Origin: CAVXFL01 sp963761015
GTDB lineage: Bacteria; Pseudomonadota; Alphaproteobacteria; Acetobacterales; Acetobacteraceae
DNA: 64,000 nucleotides
Assembly (NCBI GenBank): GCA_963761015.1
Contig: CAVXFL010000020.1
Coordinates: 62,001-126,000 of the forward strand
Reading direction: 5' to 3'
The stretch's first letter is position 1, and each line of letters starts with the position of its first letter. The notes under the pieces are model-generated. The model was not told the origin of the DNA and searched no databases. It saw only the letters and a program-made list of their open reading frames with translations. Shown here piece after piece: positions 47,167 through 57,387 of the stretch. The position numbers and the translations under genes are program-made.

Positions 47167-48765
47167 ATGAGCGATCGCGAGCCGCCGGTCCCCCGGCGCT
47201 GGCTGACGGCCGGACTGCTCGGCTCGGCGGTCCTGCCGCTGGCGGCGGTCGCGGGCTGTGACGGGTCCGGGGAATCCGATGTTTCAGGCGCGAGCGTGAG
47301 CTTCCCCGGCGCCACCCAGGCGATCACCCTCTCGGAGGCGCTCCGGGAGCGCTGCTCGCTGCGCTCCTTCGGCGCCAAGCTGGACGGCAAGACCGATGAC
47401 AGCCCGGCGGTCGCGCGCGCCGTCGCCTACGCGCGCGAGCACAACGTGCCGGTGTTCCATCCCGGCGGGCCGTGCCTGATGGCTGGCGCGTCGGCGGAGA
47501 TCGATACCTCCGGCGTCGCCTTCAGCGGCATCGGCATGGGCGACTTCACCTACCCCTACGGCCACGCCGGCTCGCAATTCTGGCTTACCGACACCGCGAA
47601 GAGCCCGCTCCGCCTGGGCGGCGGCGGCGCGTTCGACGGCTTGGTGTTCTTCTGGCCGAACCAGCTCGATCAGCAGGGGGCGCCGATCGCCTATCCACCG
47701 CTGTTCACGGCGGCGCCGAACACGGCGGCGGCCGACATCACTATCCGCAACTGCCAGGTCACCAACGCCTTCGATTTCCTGTCGGTCACGGCCCCGGGCG
47801 CCATCGCCGGCAACATCTTCATCGCCAACTGCCGGATTTTCGCGCTGCGGCACTGCTTCAGCCTGACCGCCGTGCCGGAAGTGCTGATGATCGAGAACAA
47901 CCTGTTCTCCTGGGGCATTTACCAGAACGAGGTTCTGCACTGGGCGGGCGGGGGCCGCCGCTCGGGCGGCAAATACCGGCTGCGCGACTACACGGCCGAG
48001 CAGGGCTGCTGGTGCCTGATCAGCGGCGACGGCACGCCCGAGAAGGCCAGCACCATCAGCGCCGGCGGCAGCATTATCGGCACCAACAACTACATCTTCG
48101 GCTATCGCTGGGGCGTGCGTGTGCATCGCGGGACATGCAGCATCCTGCGCCTGACCTCGACGCATTTCGACGGGGTGGCGACCGTGCTGGAAGTCGAGCC
48201 GGGCGGAACGCTGATCGCGGCGCAGATCCTCGGGACCCTTCTCTACGCCTTCGACGCCGCCGACCCGCGGGCCGCGCACCCGGCCTTCGTGATCCACGAC
48301 CCCTCGCCGGAGCAGCATGGCGAGCCGATCTGCCAGCTCGCCGTCACCGATTGCGAGATCGGGTTCGCGGCGGGTGCGCTGTTCGAGATCGCGGGACGCA
48401 ACGTGGCCGAGGTGAAGATCGCCGGCTGCAAGCTGACGCGCTACGCGAACACCGACGCGCCGGGCCTGTATCACGCGCTGCGTATTGCCGCGCCGCACGC
48501 CAAGCTCACCTTCGCCAACAACGACATCTGGCCGGCGCGGGCGTTCGGCACCGGGGTTCGCATCGAGGCGGTCAAATGGGCTAGCCTCACCGGCAATACG
48601 TTCGACGGCTGCCTGACGCCGGTCGAAATCGTGGCTCGCCATAGCCGGGTCCTGCTGTCGGCCAACCTGAGTTCGGACACACGCGGCCCGTTGTCCGTCA
48701 ACCGCGGGGGCGACGCACCGGTGCTCGACGCCGCCAATGCCTGGGACAAGCCCGGCCCGGTGTGA
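47167..48765 (+). CDS. Beta-helix lipoprotein of the pectate-lyase superfamily type
   Basis: A 532-residue secreted protein. The N-terminus has Arg-Arg (PRRWLTAGLLGSAVLPLAAV) and a lipobox AVAGC near Cys31, so it is probably a lipoprotein. LRSFGAKLDGKTDDSPAVAR is the opening motif of pectate-lyase/GH28-like right-handed beta-helices. Repeated rungs follow (ADITIRNCQVTNAFDFLSV, IFIANCRIFALRHCFSLTAV, VLMIENNLFSWG). It may bind or cleave a surface polysaccharide; no catalytic residues can be assigned. Related proteins are often tied to exopolysaccharide clusters. It is monocistronic, 140 bases ahead of cysNC. Confidence 0.75.
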   Translation: MSDREPPVPRRWLTAGLLGSAVLPLAAVAGCDGSGESDVSGASVSFPGATQAITLSEALRERCSLRSFGAKLDGKTDDSPAVARAVAYAREHNVPVFHPGGPCLMAGASAEIDTSGVAFSGIGMGDFTYPYGHAGSQFWLTDTAKSPLRLGGGGAFDGLVFFWPNQLDQQGAPIAYPPLFTAAPNTAAADITIRNCQVTNAFDFLSVTAPGAIAGNIFIANCRIFALRHCFSLTAVPEVLMIENNLFSWGIYQNEVLHWAGGGRRSGGKYRLRDYTAEQGCWCLISGDGTPEKASTISAGGSIIGTNNYIFGYRWGVRVHRGTCSILRLTSTHFDGVATVLEVEPGGTLIAAQILGTLLYAFDAADPRAAHPAFVIHDPSPEQHGEPICQLAVTDCEIGFAAGALFEIAGRNVAEVKIAGCKLTRYANTDAPGLYHALRIAAPHAKLTFANNDIWPARAFGTGVRIEAVKWASLTGNTFDGCLTPVEIVARHSRVLLSANLSSDTRGPLSVNRGGDAPVLDAANAWDKPGPV

Positions 48766-48905
48766 TGCCCATCGTGTGATGCGCATCGTGTGTTGCGCAT
48801 AAGCGCTGCACCGCAGCATTGATTGCACGTCAATGAAATGGCCCGTAATAACCGGGCGCGGGTGCCCGGACGAGGCGCGCGGAAGGTGAAAGGGTATTGC
48901 CGATC

Positions 48906-50810
48906 ATGGATCAACAGGCGCTCGAGAGCGTTCTGGTGGAAGCGGATGCGCCAGGCCAGCCCGGCGGAATGGCGAGCCTGCTGCGCTTCATCACCTGCGG
49001 CAGCGTCGACGACGGCAAGTCCACCCTGATCGGGCGGCTGCTCTACGATGCCGGGTTGCTCCTGCCCGATCAGCTCGGCACGCTTGCCCGCGACAGCGCG
49101 GTGCACGGGACCACCGGGGACGATCTGGATTTCGCCTTGCTGGTGGATGGGCTGGAGGCGGAACGCGAGCAGGGCATCACCATCGACGTCGCCTATCGCT
49201 TCTTCGCCACCCCGCGTCGCAGCTTCATCGTCGCCGATTGCCCGGGCCACGAACAGTACACGCGCAACATGGCCACCGGGGCCTCGACCGCCGCGCTCGC
49301 CGTGGTGCTGTGCGACGCCCGCAAGGGCATCCTGCCCCAGACGCACCGGCATTCCTTCATCGCCTCCCTGCTCGGCATCCGGCACGTCGTCCTGGCGGTG
49401 AACAAGATCGATCTGGTCGAGTTCGATCGCGGGCGGTTCGAGGAGATCCGCGACGAATACCAGGCGTTTGCCGAACACCTGGGGTTCGAGAGCGTGACGG
49501 CGATTCCGATCTCGGCGCGCTATGGCGACAATGTGCTACGGCTGAGCCGGCGAACGCCTTGGTATACGGGGCCGTCGCTGCTGGCGCATCTGGAAACCGT
49601 CACGGTGGACAGCGGCCGTGTGGACCGACCGTTCCGCATGCCGGTGCAATGGGTGAATCGCCCATCGCAGGACTTTCGCGGCTATGCCGGCACCATCGCC
49701 AGCGGCACGGTGCGCGTGGGCGATCGCGTGGCGAACGCGGCCTCGGGCGCGACAACATCGGTGGCGCGGATCGTCACCATGGACGGCGACCTCGACGCGG
49801 CGGGCGCGGGTGACGCGGTCACGCTGGTGCTGGCCGACAATATCGATGTCTCGCGCGGTGAAGTGCTCACGGAGGTGGCGGCGCGGCCGGAAGTGGCCGA
49901 TCAATTCGCGGCCCATCTGGTATGGATGAGCGACACGCCGTTGTTTTGCGGACGCAACTACCTGTTCAAGTGCGGCACGGCGACGCTCGGCGGCACGATT
50001 ACCGAGATCAAGCACCGGATCGAGGTCGGCACGCTGCAGCACATGGCCGCGCGCGAGTTGCACCTGAACGAGGTCGCGGTCGTCAATGTTTCCTTGGCGC
50101 GCCCGATCGCGTTCGAGTCATATGCGACGAACCGGCGGCTCGGTGCCTTCATCGTCATCAATCCGCTGACCGACGAGACAGCCGGCGCGGGGATGATCGA
50201 TTACGCGCTCTGGCGGTCGAGCAACATCCGTTGGCAGACACTCTCCGTCGACAAGCAGGCGCGCGCCCGTTTGAACGGTCATCGTCCGGCGGTGGTCTGG
50301 TTCACCGGCCTGTCGGGCGCGGGCAAATCCACGATCGCCAACCTGGTCGAGCAGAAGCTGCACGCCGAGGGGCGGCACACCTACATTCTCGACGGCGACA
50401 ATGTGCGGCATGGGCTGACCCGCGATCTGGGCTTCACCGAATCCGACCGGGTGGAGAACATTCGCCGCATCGCCGAGACGGCCAAGCTGTTCGTCGACGC
50501 CGGCCTGATCGTGTTGGTGTCGTTCATCTCGCCCTATCGCGCGGACCGGCAGAGCGCGCGGGATCTGCTCGAGCCGGGCGAGTTCTTGGAGGTCTATGTC
50601 GACACGTCGCTCGAGGAATGCGAGCGGCGCGATCCGAAGGGACTCTATCGCAAGGCGCGCGAGGGACAAATCCGGCATTTCACCGGCGTGGACGCACCCT
50701 ACGAGGCGCCCGAGGCGCCGGAAATCCATTTGCTCACGGCGGGAACGGCGGCTAAATCGTTGGCCGAAAGGGTCGTGGAACAAATGCGCGCGCGCGGGAT
50801 CGTGGGCTGA
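48906..50810 (+). CDS. cysNC: Sulfate adenylyltransferase subunit 1/APS kinase fusion (CysN-CysC, NodQ-like)
   Basis: A bifunctional enzyme of 634 residues that makes APS with CysD, then phosphorylates it to PAPS. The CysN part has GTPase motifs GSVDDGKSTLIGRLL, DCPGHEQYTRNM and NKID. The CysC part, from about residue 455, has the P-loop GLSGAGKSTI, then DGDNVRHGLTRDLGF and the APS-site RRDPKGLYRKAREG. cysD, the required partner, normally lies immediately upstream but is absent here. Fusion forms often feed sulfation (NodQ), and a sulfotransferase gene lies 11 kb away. ATG 48906 is preceded by a distant GAAAGGG. Confidence 0.93.
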   Translation: MDQQALESVLVEADAPGQPGGMASLLRFITCGSVDDGKSTLIGRLLYDAGLLLPDQLGTLARDSAVHGTTGDDLDFALLVDGLEAEREQGITIDVAYRFFATPRRSFIVADCPGHEQYTRNMATGASTAALAVVLCDARKGILPQTHRHSFIASLLGIRHVVLAVNKIDLVEFDRGRFEEIRDEYQAFAEHLGFESVTAIPISARYGDNVLRLSRRTPWYTGPSLLAHLETVTVDSGRVDRPFRMPVQWVNRPSQDFRGYAGTIASGTVRVGDRVANAASGATTSVARIVTMDGDLDAAGAGDAVTLVLADNIDVSRGEVLTEVAARPEVADQFAAHLVWMSDTPLFCGRNYLFKCGTATLGGTITEIKHRIEVGTLQHMAARELHLNEVAVVNVSLARPIAFESYATNRRLGAFIVINPLTDETAGAGMIDYALWRSSNIRWQTLSVDKQARARLNGHRPAVVWFTGLSGAGKSTIANLVEQKLHAEGRHTYILDGDNVRHGLTRDLGFTESDRVENIRRIAETAKLFVDAGLIVLVSFISPYRADRQSARDLLEPGEFLEVYVDTSLEECERRDPKGLYRKAREGQIRHFTGVDAPYEAPEAPEIHLLTAGTAAKSLAERVVEQMRARGIVG

Positions 50811-50827
50811 TCACCCGCGGCGCCGCT

Positions 50828-53800
50828 CTACTCCACCACTTCGATCACGGCCGCGTCTAGTCGCCGCGATGCCGTTTCCGATGTTGCCACTGTCGCTTGG
50901 CCTTGCTGGCCGGTCGTAAGCCCGAGTGCGTTCAGCATGGCGTGGCCGACGACCGTCGGCGCGTACAGTTCGGTGATGCGCGTCCGGGCGCGCTTGCCCA
51001 GATTGCGTGCCGCCTTCGGGTGTCCGTGGATGCGCCGCATATGCGCGGCCGCCACGCCGATGTCGGGCTCGGCCCAGGTGACGACGGCATTCTCGCGGAC
51101 GCCGGGATACTCGGCGGGCGCCACCGGCCGGAGCGTGTAATCGACCACATACGCGCAGTCCGGCGTGGCGAAATCCGCCGTGCCGGAATAGCCGGTCAGG
51201 ATGACCGGCTTGCCCAGCAGCATCGCCTCGGCGGGGCCGCGGCCGAAGCCTTCCGATCGGTGCAGTGAAACGAACGCATCGGCGCTGCGCACCAGAGCTA
51301 GCACGCCGTCGCGTTGCATGGTCACGTCCCGGATTTCGATGCGCGGGTCGGTGCGCATTTCGTTCAGCCGCGACCACGCGTCCGGCGCGGCGTCGCCGGA
51401 TTGCGTCTTCAGCAGCAGATGCACCTTTTCCTCGCCGTTCGGGAACGCCTGCAGGAACGCCTGAATGACGGCCTCCGGATTCTTCCGGCTGGCGAAGGAA
51501 TGGAAATCGAACATGAACAGGAATACCGTCGCGTCTTGCGGCAGGCCGAGTTCGGCACGGCTCGGCTGACGACCGGCAGCCGGCGGCGAGACCGCGAGCG
51601 GGACCAGCGCCACGGGGCGGGCATCCTCGGCGGCGAAGGCGGCGCGGGCGAATTCGGTGGACGCCCAGAATCTCGTCGTAGAAGGCGAAGGCGTGCCGCC
51701 AATACGCGGGCAGCCGCTCCAATTCCCAAGCCCAGAAGCCGATGGTGCGGTGTGCCCCGATTTTCGTGCGCTGCAGAAACCCCCAGTCGTGAAACGCTGT
51801 CTCGGCGTTGAGATACACGACGTTCGCGTCAAGCTCGACCCGGCCGCCTTCCGGCAGGGCGGAACCGTCGGGCCGCCGCACGCGCCCGCTATCGCGGTCG
51901 ATGACCAGGAAATCCGAAAACCCAGCCGCCCGCAACGACGCGGCGGCGTTGCGCAGGTCTTCACCGCGGCCGCTGGGGGCGCTCCACTGGCCCGTGAGTC
52001 CGATGGCCGCCCGATGCGCGATCGCCACAACGGCGGGTGCCGCGAGCTTCGGCCTGGCTTCGTCCCGAGGCGGATAGAGCGATTCGGCCGGCGTTCCGGC
52101 ATAGGCCGGGCCGAAATTGCCCTCGGCCCAGGCATGCAAATCCAGCCTGCCCGCCGTGGTCGCGATGTCGATGCCCTCGCGCAGATCGGGCCGCACCTCG
52201 TGCAACATTTCCAGCATCTGGGGCACGCCCGGATAGCGCGGCGACGGCGCGGTGAGAAAGCGCGCGAGGCGCGGATCGAACTCGTCGAGCGTCAGCTTCA
52301 GTTCGCGCAACCCATGCACGACCAGCCAATAGAGATAACTCCAGCAGGATCTGGGATCGCTCAGCGGAAAGCGCTGCTGCAGATCGACACGGAGTTCCCA
52401 GATCGCCAGTTCGGCGCGGTTGAGCCGAAACCCGGCCCAGGCGATCTCGGTCTCCTGGGCAAACCACCGCCGCACCGGTTCGACCAGCGCCGGTGGCCAG
52501 CGAAACAGTTTCGGCGCAACGAACGCGTACCAAAGCCCGTGCGCCAGCCGGGCCGGCCGATCCGCGGGGAACCGTCGCCAATCGTCGAGGAAATCGCGCC
52601 CGAGCGGGACGGTGCGCGTCATCAGCATGCCGTCCGTCAGCGGCACATCCCGGTAATACAGCGACAGCCGCAACTCGCGCGCCAAATGCCCGATGAAAGC
52701 CTCGCCCAGCAACTCCGGGTCCAGGGCGCCTTCCTTGATGCCGCCGCTCAGCACCCAGGCGACGAAGCCGTGCAAGCTGTCGAGATCCAACAGCGGGTAG
52801 TGCTGCTGCAGATCCGGTCGCAGTTCCCAGATCAGCGCCACTTGCCTCGGCAGCAATACCTTCACGTTCTCGATCGTGAAGTCGACATCGGAGCGGACGA
52901 ACGCGAGCGCATCAGCCGCCGATCCCGACCAGGCGGCTTCGGCCACCGACGTCCACGCCGGCTTCCTGCGCTGCCGCGGCCTGGGCTCGGGCGCCGCTTC
53001 GCCGTGCCGCAGGGCTTCGGCCGCGGCGACGGTGCGATGATCGCAACCATCGGCCTCGGCGTTCCCCTCCAGGAACCAGTTGTAGTAATTTTCCAGCCCG
53101 TCCGGCGTGTAGATATCGAACACCGTCTGCAAGTCGGAGCGGTCCAGCCAGAATTGGTACATGGTGCGGGTCATCACCATCCCGCGCGCGGCCGCCGTTT
53201 CGTCGGGCACGTCGAAAAACCGCAAATCGATCCGCAGCGCATCGGTCGCGTTCAGCCGTTCGTCGTCGATCGCCCGCAACAACCAGCGCCGCATGGCGTT
53301 TTCGATCGGTCGGCCGTCGGGAAACTGGCCGAAGGCGTAACGGATGTCCTTGTACCGGCTCCATCCCGCCTTCGCGACCAGAGCACGATAGTCGTCGCAC
53401 AATTCTCCGACCGGGCCGAGATCCTCGGCGGCGAACCGATCCTGGTGACGCGAGAACACCTTCGGGTTGCCGATTTCGATGCCGCTGAAATGGAAGAACA
53501 CCAACGGACGGCCGTTCACCTCCCAGCGCCCGTCCGCGAGCGTCGCCACGCTCCGGTGTGCCAAGTTCCAATACGCCACGTTGTATCCGGGATGGCGAAG
53601 AATACGGTGCTTTTCGATGAAGGCCGGCGCGAGGTCCACCCAGCGCTGATCGGTGAACATGTTGGCGGCGATGTCGATGCGGCAATGCGCGACGCAGCGA
53701 TCGGCCCACCAGTCGAGAAAGCTGTTTGCGTCCGGGTCGTTCCTGAGCCCGAGAAAGCCCAGGTTGTACACCCCGGATTTCATGATAGTCAGGTCGGAGG

Positions 53801-54257
53801 GTTCCTTGCCGTCCTGCAGCGGCTTCATCATGTGCGGCGTGAGCACACAACTGTTTTCCCCGAGCGCCTCGAAGACCTCGTGCATCGGCGCGAACAGGCG
53901 AATATCGGGATCAATATAGCACGCTTCGGCGTGACCGAGCTTGGCGAAGAGGTGCCGGAAGACGAACGGCTTGATGGCGGTGTTGAATTCCGTGATGGAG
54001 TACCAGAGCTGCATATTGCCGATCAGCGGAATCCCAAGCTCCGCGCACGGCAGGATCGCGGCGCCGAGATCCAGGTCGGGAAATTCCCGATAGGCGTCCG
54101 CGAGCACGATGTAGCGGGCAGCCTCCGGATGGTGTTCCCGGACCGACTGCATGAGCGTGGCCGCATGGCAAATGTAGTTGGCCGAGGCGATGGTGAATAT
54201 CACCCGGCTCGCCACCGGGTGGGGGCGCGCGTCTGATACCGATTTCCGTTGCCGCAC
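50828..54257 (-). CDS. Giant multi-domain glycosyltransferase with four internal repeats (frameshifted)
   Basis: About 1140 residues. Residues 1-300 form a GT8-like or related GT-A domain with CYIDPDIRLF (DPD at 116-118) and SGVYNLGFLGLRND. Residues 365-720 carry four degenerate repeats of a helical motif (WELR-DLQQ), near 370-399, 477-508, 619-650 and 686-716. The C-terminal GT4 domain contains FLFMFDFHSFASRKNPEAVI and SLHRSEGFGRGPAEAMLLGK. It is joined only if one base near 51668 is removed: FYDEI then continues WASTEFARAAFAAEDARP. It probably builds a complex surface polysaccharide with unknown sugars. The GTG at 54257 begins MRQRKSVSDARPHP. It lies head-on to cysNC. Confidence 0.82.
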
Positions 54258-54333
54258 GAGCTATGCTTCCCGACTGCACCCGGCCTCGCGGATCACTCGC
54301 CGCGAGGCCGCGCGGGTCAAACAGAACGGCTGG

Positions 54334-54771
54334 CTAGCCTTTTTTGCTCGCCGCCTCCAGCCATCGATCGGCCTCCTTCCGAACCGCGGGCGTGCCGGCG
54401 CGGCCCTCCCGCCAGCCCTGGGTCCGGAAATGCTGCCGCAGCGCTTGCGCATCGTCGGGAGAAAAGGCCCGCGAGACGTCCTCGTAGCGCGAAAGATACC
54501 AGGCGGGGTCAAAGCCGAGATCGCACGGACTGCGGCCCTCGAAGTACCCTTGTGTGCAATAATGCTCGTGTAATGAGACGATCTGGCCGGCGAGCCTGGC
54601 GCCCTCCACGTCGGGATACTGTTCTGAGTACCAAGCAGGATCGAACTCTCCCCGGCTCACAAGCTGGCTTATGAGGAACCGCAGAAAGCGCGTTGAGACT
54701 GCGACTTTCTCGTTCCGCGGATCCAAATCGGTGATGCCGAGACCCCGCAGCACCAAGCTGATCGGAGGCAT
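54334..54771 (-). CDS. Small protein with two DPAWY-YPDV repeats
   Basis: A 145-residue protein with two copies of a motif found in glycan-related proteins: FDPAWYSEQYPDVEGA with HYCTQGYFEGRSP, then FDPAWYLSRYEDVSRA with HFRTQGWREGRAG. These tandem units occur in many surface-polysaccharide glycosyltransferases and may bind glycan or protein. GGGAGG nine bases before ATG 54771 selects this start; a longer frame to 54948 lacks support. It is the gene just upstream of the giant glycosyltransferase (77 bases) on the same strand and is probably co-expressed. Its lower GC and the spacer suggest transfer. Confidence 0.75.
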   Translation of the reverse strand: MPPISLVLRGLGITDLDPRNEKVAVSTRFLRFLISQLVSRGEFDPAWYSEQYPDVEGARLAGQIVSLHEHYCTQGYFEGRSPCDLGFDPAWYLSRYEDVSRAFSPDDAQALRQHFRTQGWREGRAGTPAVRKEADRWLEAASKKG

Positions 54772-55401
54772 ATAGCGGACCTCCCGCTCGGTCGATTGGG
54801 CCAAGGGTTCCAGAACAACGACATTCTCCGCCGATCCACGATCGCGCACTTGCGACACCCCTGCTTTAACCGACGTAATTGGATGCAATATACGCGAGGC
54901 CGTTGGCTGGCAACCTTCGCGTGTGAACATTCTCTTAACCCCGAACATACTCCGCCGTCAACCTTAGATGGCTGTGGTGGGCAGCGCCACACGCATGACG
55001 CCGATGTCAGATTTAGGGGCTGGACTCCGACAAAAATCCATAGATGCCATGGGATTACGCGGCATATATTGAGATAATTTCTCAGCCGGCGTGGCCGAGC
55101 GGCATGTCGCCCGCAGTGGCGGAGCGCCGGCATTTCGTCCGTAATTTGAAGCTATGAGTTCTAAATAAGACGTTCCCACTATGTGTCGAACGCCGAGCCG
55201 ATTCGTGGTCGCTCCGGCCTGCCCCGCTGGTTTCCAGCATCACAAGTCGGCGAGAGCACGCGGTGACGCAACGGCCACGCTTGCCGCCATCGTGTTCGGC
55301 GGTCCACCGAAACGGGTTGCCGTTTGCGGGCGCAAGGCGTTGGTTCCAAAAAAACTCCGACACGCTGGCGGCGGGCTGGTGGACTCACGAGGAGCGCGCG
55401 C
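54772..55401. other. AT-richer 630-base spacer without a gene
   Basis: No coding frame with a Shine-Dalgarno and family-like sequence is seen on either strand. Base composition is clearly lower in GC than the flanks, with runs such as TTAACCCCGAAC and ATATATTGAGATAATTTC near 55061-55080. It separates the outward-facing repeat protein gene and the HlyD gene, so promoters for both must lie here, but I see no clear consensus. A fragment at 55088-55105 (GCGTGGCCGAGCGGC) looks like the first arm of a tRNA but does not continue. Confidence 0.6.
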
Positions 55402-56634
55402 ATGGCTGACCGTCAGGACCTCACCGAGAAGGTCCGTGTTGCCGCTCCGAAGCGTTCGTCCGCCGCGCCGATACGGCCGGGCGCCGAGGCCCCGGCCAAA
55501 CCGGGCGAACCACCCCGGCAGACGCCGCCCAACGACCGGGTCCCGCGGCCGGCGGCCCCGGACCGTGGCGAGCGAGACTCGCCGCCGCCGCAGCGGCGCT
55601 TTCCGTGGGCCGCCACTCTCATCGCGCTGGTCGTCGTCGCGCTGGTCATAGCCGGCGTCGCTTACTGGTGGACGACCGCTGGCGAGGTTTCGACCGACGA
55701 TGCCTTCACCGATGGGGATGCCGTGGTCATCGCGCCGCATGTGAGCGGGTACGTCGTCAAGCTCGCGGTGAACGACAACGAGTTCGTGCATAGGGGGCAG
55801 CTTCTGGTGAAAATCGATCCGCGCGACTTCGTCGCGGCACGCGATCAGACGAAGGCGCAACTCGACCTCGCCGAAGCCCAGTTGCGCAACGCGAAAATCG
55901 CGCACGAAATCGCCAAGACCACCTATCCCGCGCGGCTGCAGAGCGCGAAGGCGCAACTCGACGCCGCGAAGGCCACGCAAGCCAAGGCGCAAGCGGATTA
56001 CAACCGCTACAAGCGGATCAATCCCGCCGCCGTGACGCGCGAACAGCTGGATACCGTCAAAGCCGCCTTGGCGCAGGCCAACGCGCAGGTCGCCCAGGCC
56101 GAGGCGGCGGTGACCGAAGCCAGCGTCGTGCCGCAGAACATCGCCCAGACTGCGCAGCAGGTGAGTCAGTGGGAGGCCCAGGTGGAGGCCGCGCAGGCGC
56201 AACTCGCCCAGGCGGAGCTCAATCTGAGCTATACGGATCTCGTCGCGCCGCGGGATGGCTGGGTCACCAAGCGCAACGTCGCCCAGGGCAATTACGTGCA
56301 GGCCGCCACGCAGATCATGGCGCTGGTGTCGCCCGAGGTGTGGATCACCGCCAATTTCAAGGAGACGCAGCTCACCCGCATGCGGGCCGGGGACAAGGCG
56401 TCCATCAATGTCGATGCCTACCCGTTCCTCAATTTGAAGGGGCACGTCGACAGCATTCAGAAGGGTTCGGGCGCGAAGTTCAGCGCCTTTCCAACCGAGA
56501 ACGCCACGGGCAACTTCGTGAAAGTCGTGCAGCGGCTGCCGGTGAAGATCGTCATCGACAGCGGGCTCGATCCGAAACTGCCGCTGCCGCTCGGCCTCTC
56601 GGTCGAGCCTACGGTGACGGTGTCGGTGAAGTGA
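55402..56634 (+). CDS. HlyD/EmrA family membrane-fusion adaptor
   Basis: A 410-residue periplasmic adaptor for an efflux pump. A cytoplasmic Pro/Arg-rich tail (1-66) is followed by one membrane helix (about 69-90, TLIALVVVALVIAGVAYWW). Next come the lipoyl half TDDAFTDGDAVVIAPHVSGY, a long Ala/Gln-rich coiled coil (about 150-290), and the second lipoyl half with LVAPRDGWVTKRNVAQGNYV. The order and the VSTDDAFTDGD motif match the EmrA/VceA type. No EmrB-type transporter follows, so its partner is elsewhere. GAGGAG precedes the ATG at 55402. Confidence 0.9.
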   Translation: MADRQDLTEKVRVAAPKRSSAAPIRPGAEAPAKPGEPPRQTPPNDRVPRPAAPDRGERDSPPPQRRFPWAATLIALVVVALVIAGVAYWWTTAGEVSTDDAFTDGDAVVIAPHVSGYVVKLAVNDNEFVHRGQLLVKIDPRDFVAARDQTKAQLDLAEAQLRNAKIAHEIAKTTYPARLQSAKAQLDAAKATQAKAQADYNRYKRINPAAVTREQLDTVKAALAQANAQVAQAEAAVTEASVVPQNIAQTAQQVSQWEAQVEAAQAQLAQAELNLSYTDLVAPRDGWVTKRNVAQGNYVQAATQIMALVSPEVWITANFKETQLTRMRAGDKASINVDAYPFLNLKGHVDSIQKGSGAKFSAFPTENATGNFVKVVQRLPVKIVIDSGLDPKLPLPLGLSVEPTVTVSVK

Positions 56635-56692
56635 GCCGGTTCCGCCCCGGCGGCGAGCGGGCTAGCATGGCTCCGCGCGGGGGGATGGCCGA

Positions 56693-57373
56693 ATGATCGA
56701 CAAGGTCGTGCGCGGCATGGCGGAAGCCATGCAAGGCATCGAGGATGGTGCGGTCGTGCTGCTCGGCGGTTTCGGCGCGGTCGGCCAACCGAACGCGCTG
56801 ATCGATGGGCTGATCGAGCACGGCGCGAAAGACCTGGTCGTCGTCGCCAACAATGCCGGCACCGGGCGGGTCGGCTTGGCGCGGCTCATGGAACTCGGCC
56901 GCGTTCGGCGCATGGTCTGCTCGTTTCCCCGCAGCCCCGGCTCCTCGATCTTCGAGGACCTGTACAGGGCGGGGAAAATCGAGCTGGAGATCGTCCCCCA
57001 GGGCACGCTCGCCGAGCGATTGCGCGCGGCCGGCGCGGGCATCGCCGCCTTCTACACGCCGACCGGCTACGGCACGAAGCTCGCCCACGGCAAAGAAACG
57101 CGCGAAATCAACAGCCGTCATGTCGTGCTGGAGCACGCGCTGGCCGGCGACGTGGCGCTGGTCGAAGCCTGGACGGCGGATCGCTGGGGCAACCTGACCT
57201 ACCGGCAGTCGGGGCGCAATTTCAATCCGGTGATGGCGACGGCCGCGAAGCTGACCGTGGTGCAGGCCCAGCATGTGGTGCCGCTGGGCAAACTCGACCC
57301 CGAGGCGGTGGCGACGCCGGGCATCTACGTCGACCGGGTGCTGCACGTACCCTACGGCGACCCGCAGATCTGA
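56693..57373 (+). CDS. 3-oxoacid CoA-transferase subunit A (PcaI-like)
   Basis: One half of a CoA transferase (226 residues). DGAVVLLGGFGAVGQPNALI is the family signature, followed by VCSFPRSPGSSIFEDLYRAG and AGIAAFYTPTGYGTKLAHGK, which resemble PcaI (3-oxoadipate:succinyl-CoA) more than AtoD. The acceptor acid is not decided by sequence. ATG 56693 follows a GGGGGG tract. Subunit B begins 14 bases after its stop. Confidence 0.9.
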   Translation: MIDKVVRGMAEAMQGIEDGAVVLLGGFGAVGQPNALIDGLIEHGAKDLVVVANNAGTGRVGLARLMELGRVRRMVCSFPRSPGSSIFEDLYRAGKIELEIVPQGTLAERLRAAGAGIAAFYTPTGYGTKLAHGKETREINSRHVVLEHALAGDVALVEAWTADRWGNLTYRQSGRNFNPVMATAAKLTVVQAQHVVPLGKLDPEAVATPGIYVDRVLHVPYGDPQI

Positions 57374-57387
57374 AGGAGTTGCGTGCC

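Noticed and set aside
55086..55165. Possible tRNA beginning GCGTGGCCGAGCGGC
   Set aside because: No anticodon arm, TPsiC arm or acceptor complement can be formed downstream.
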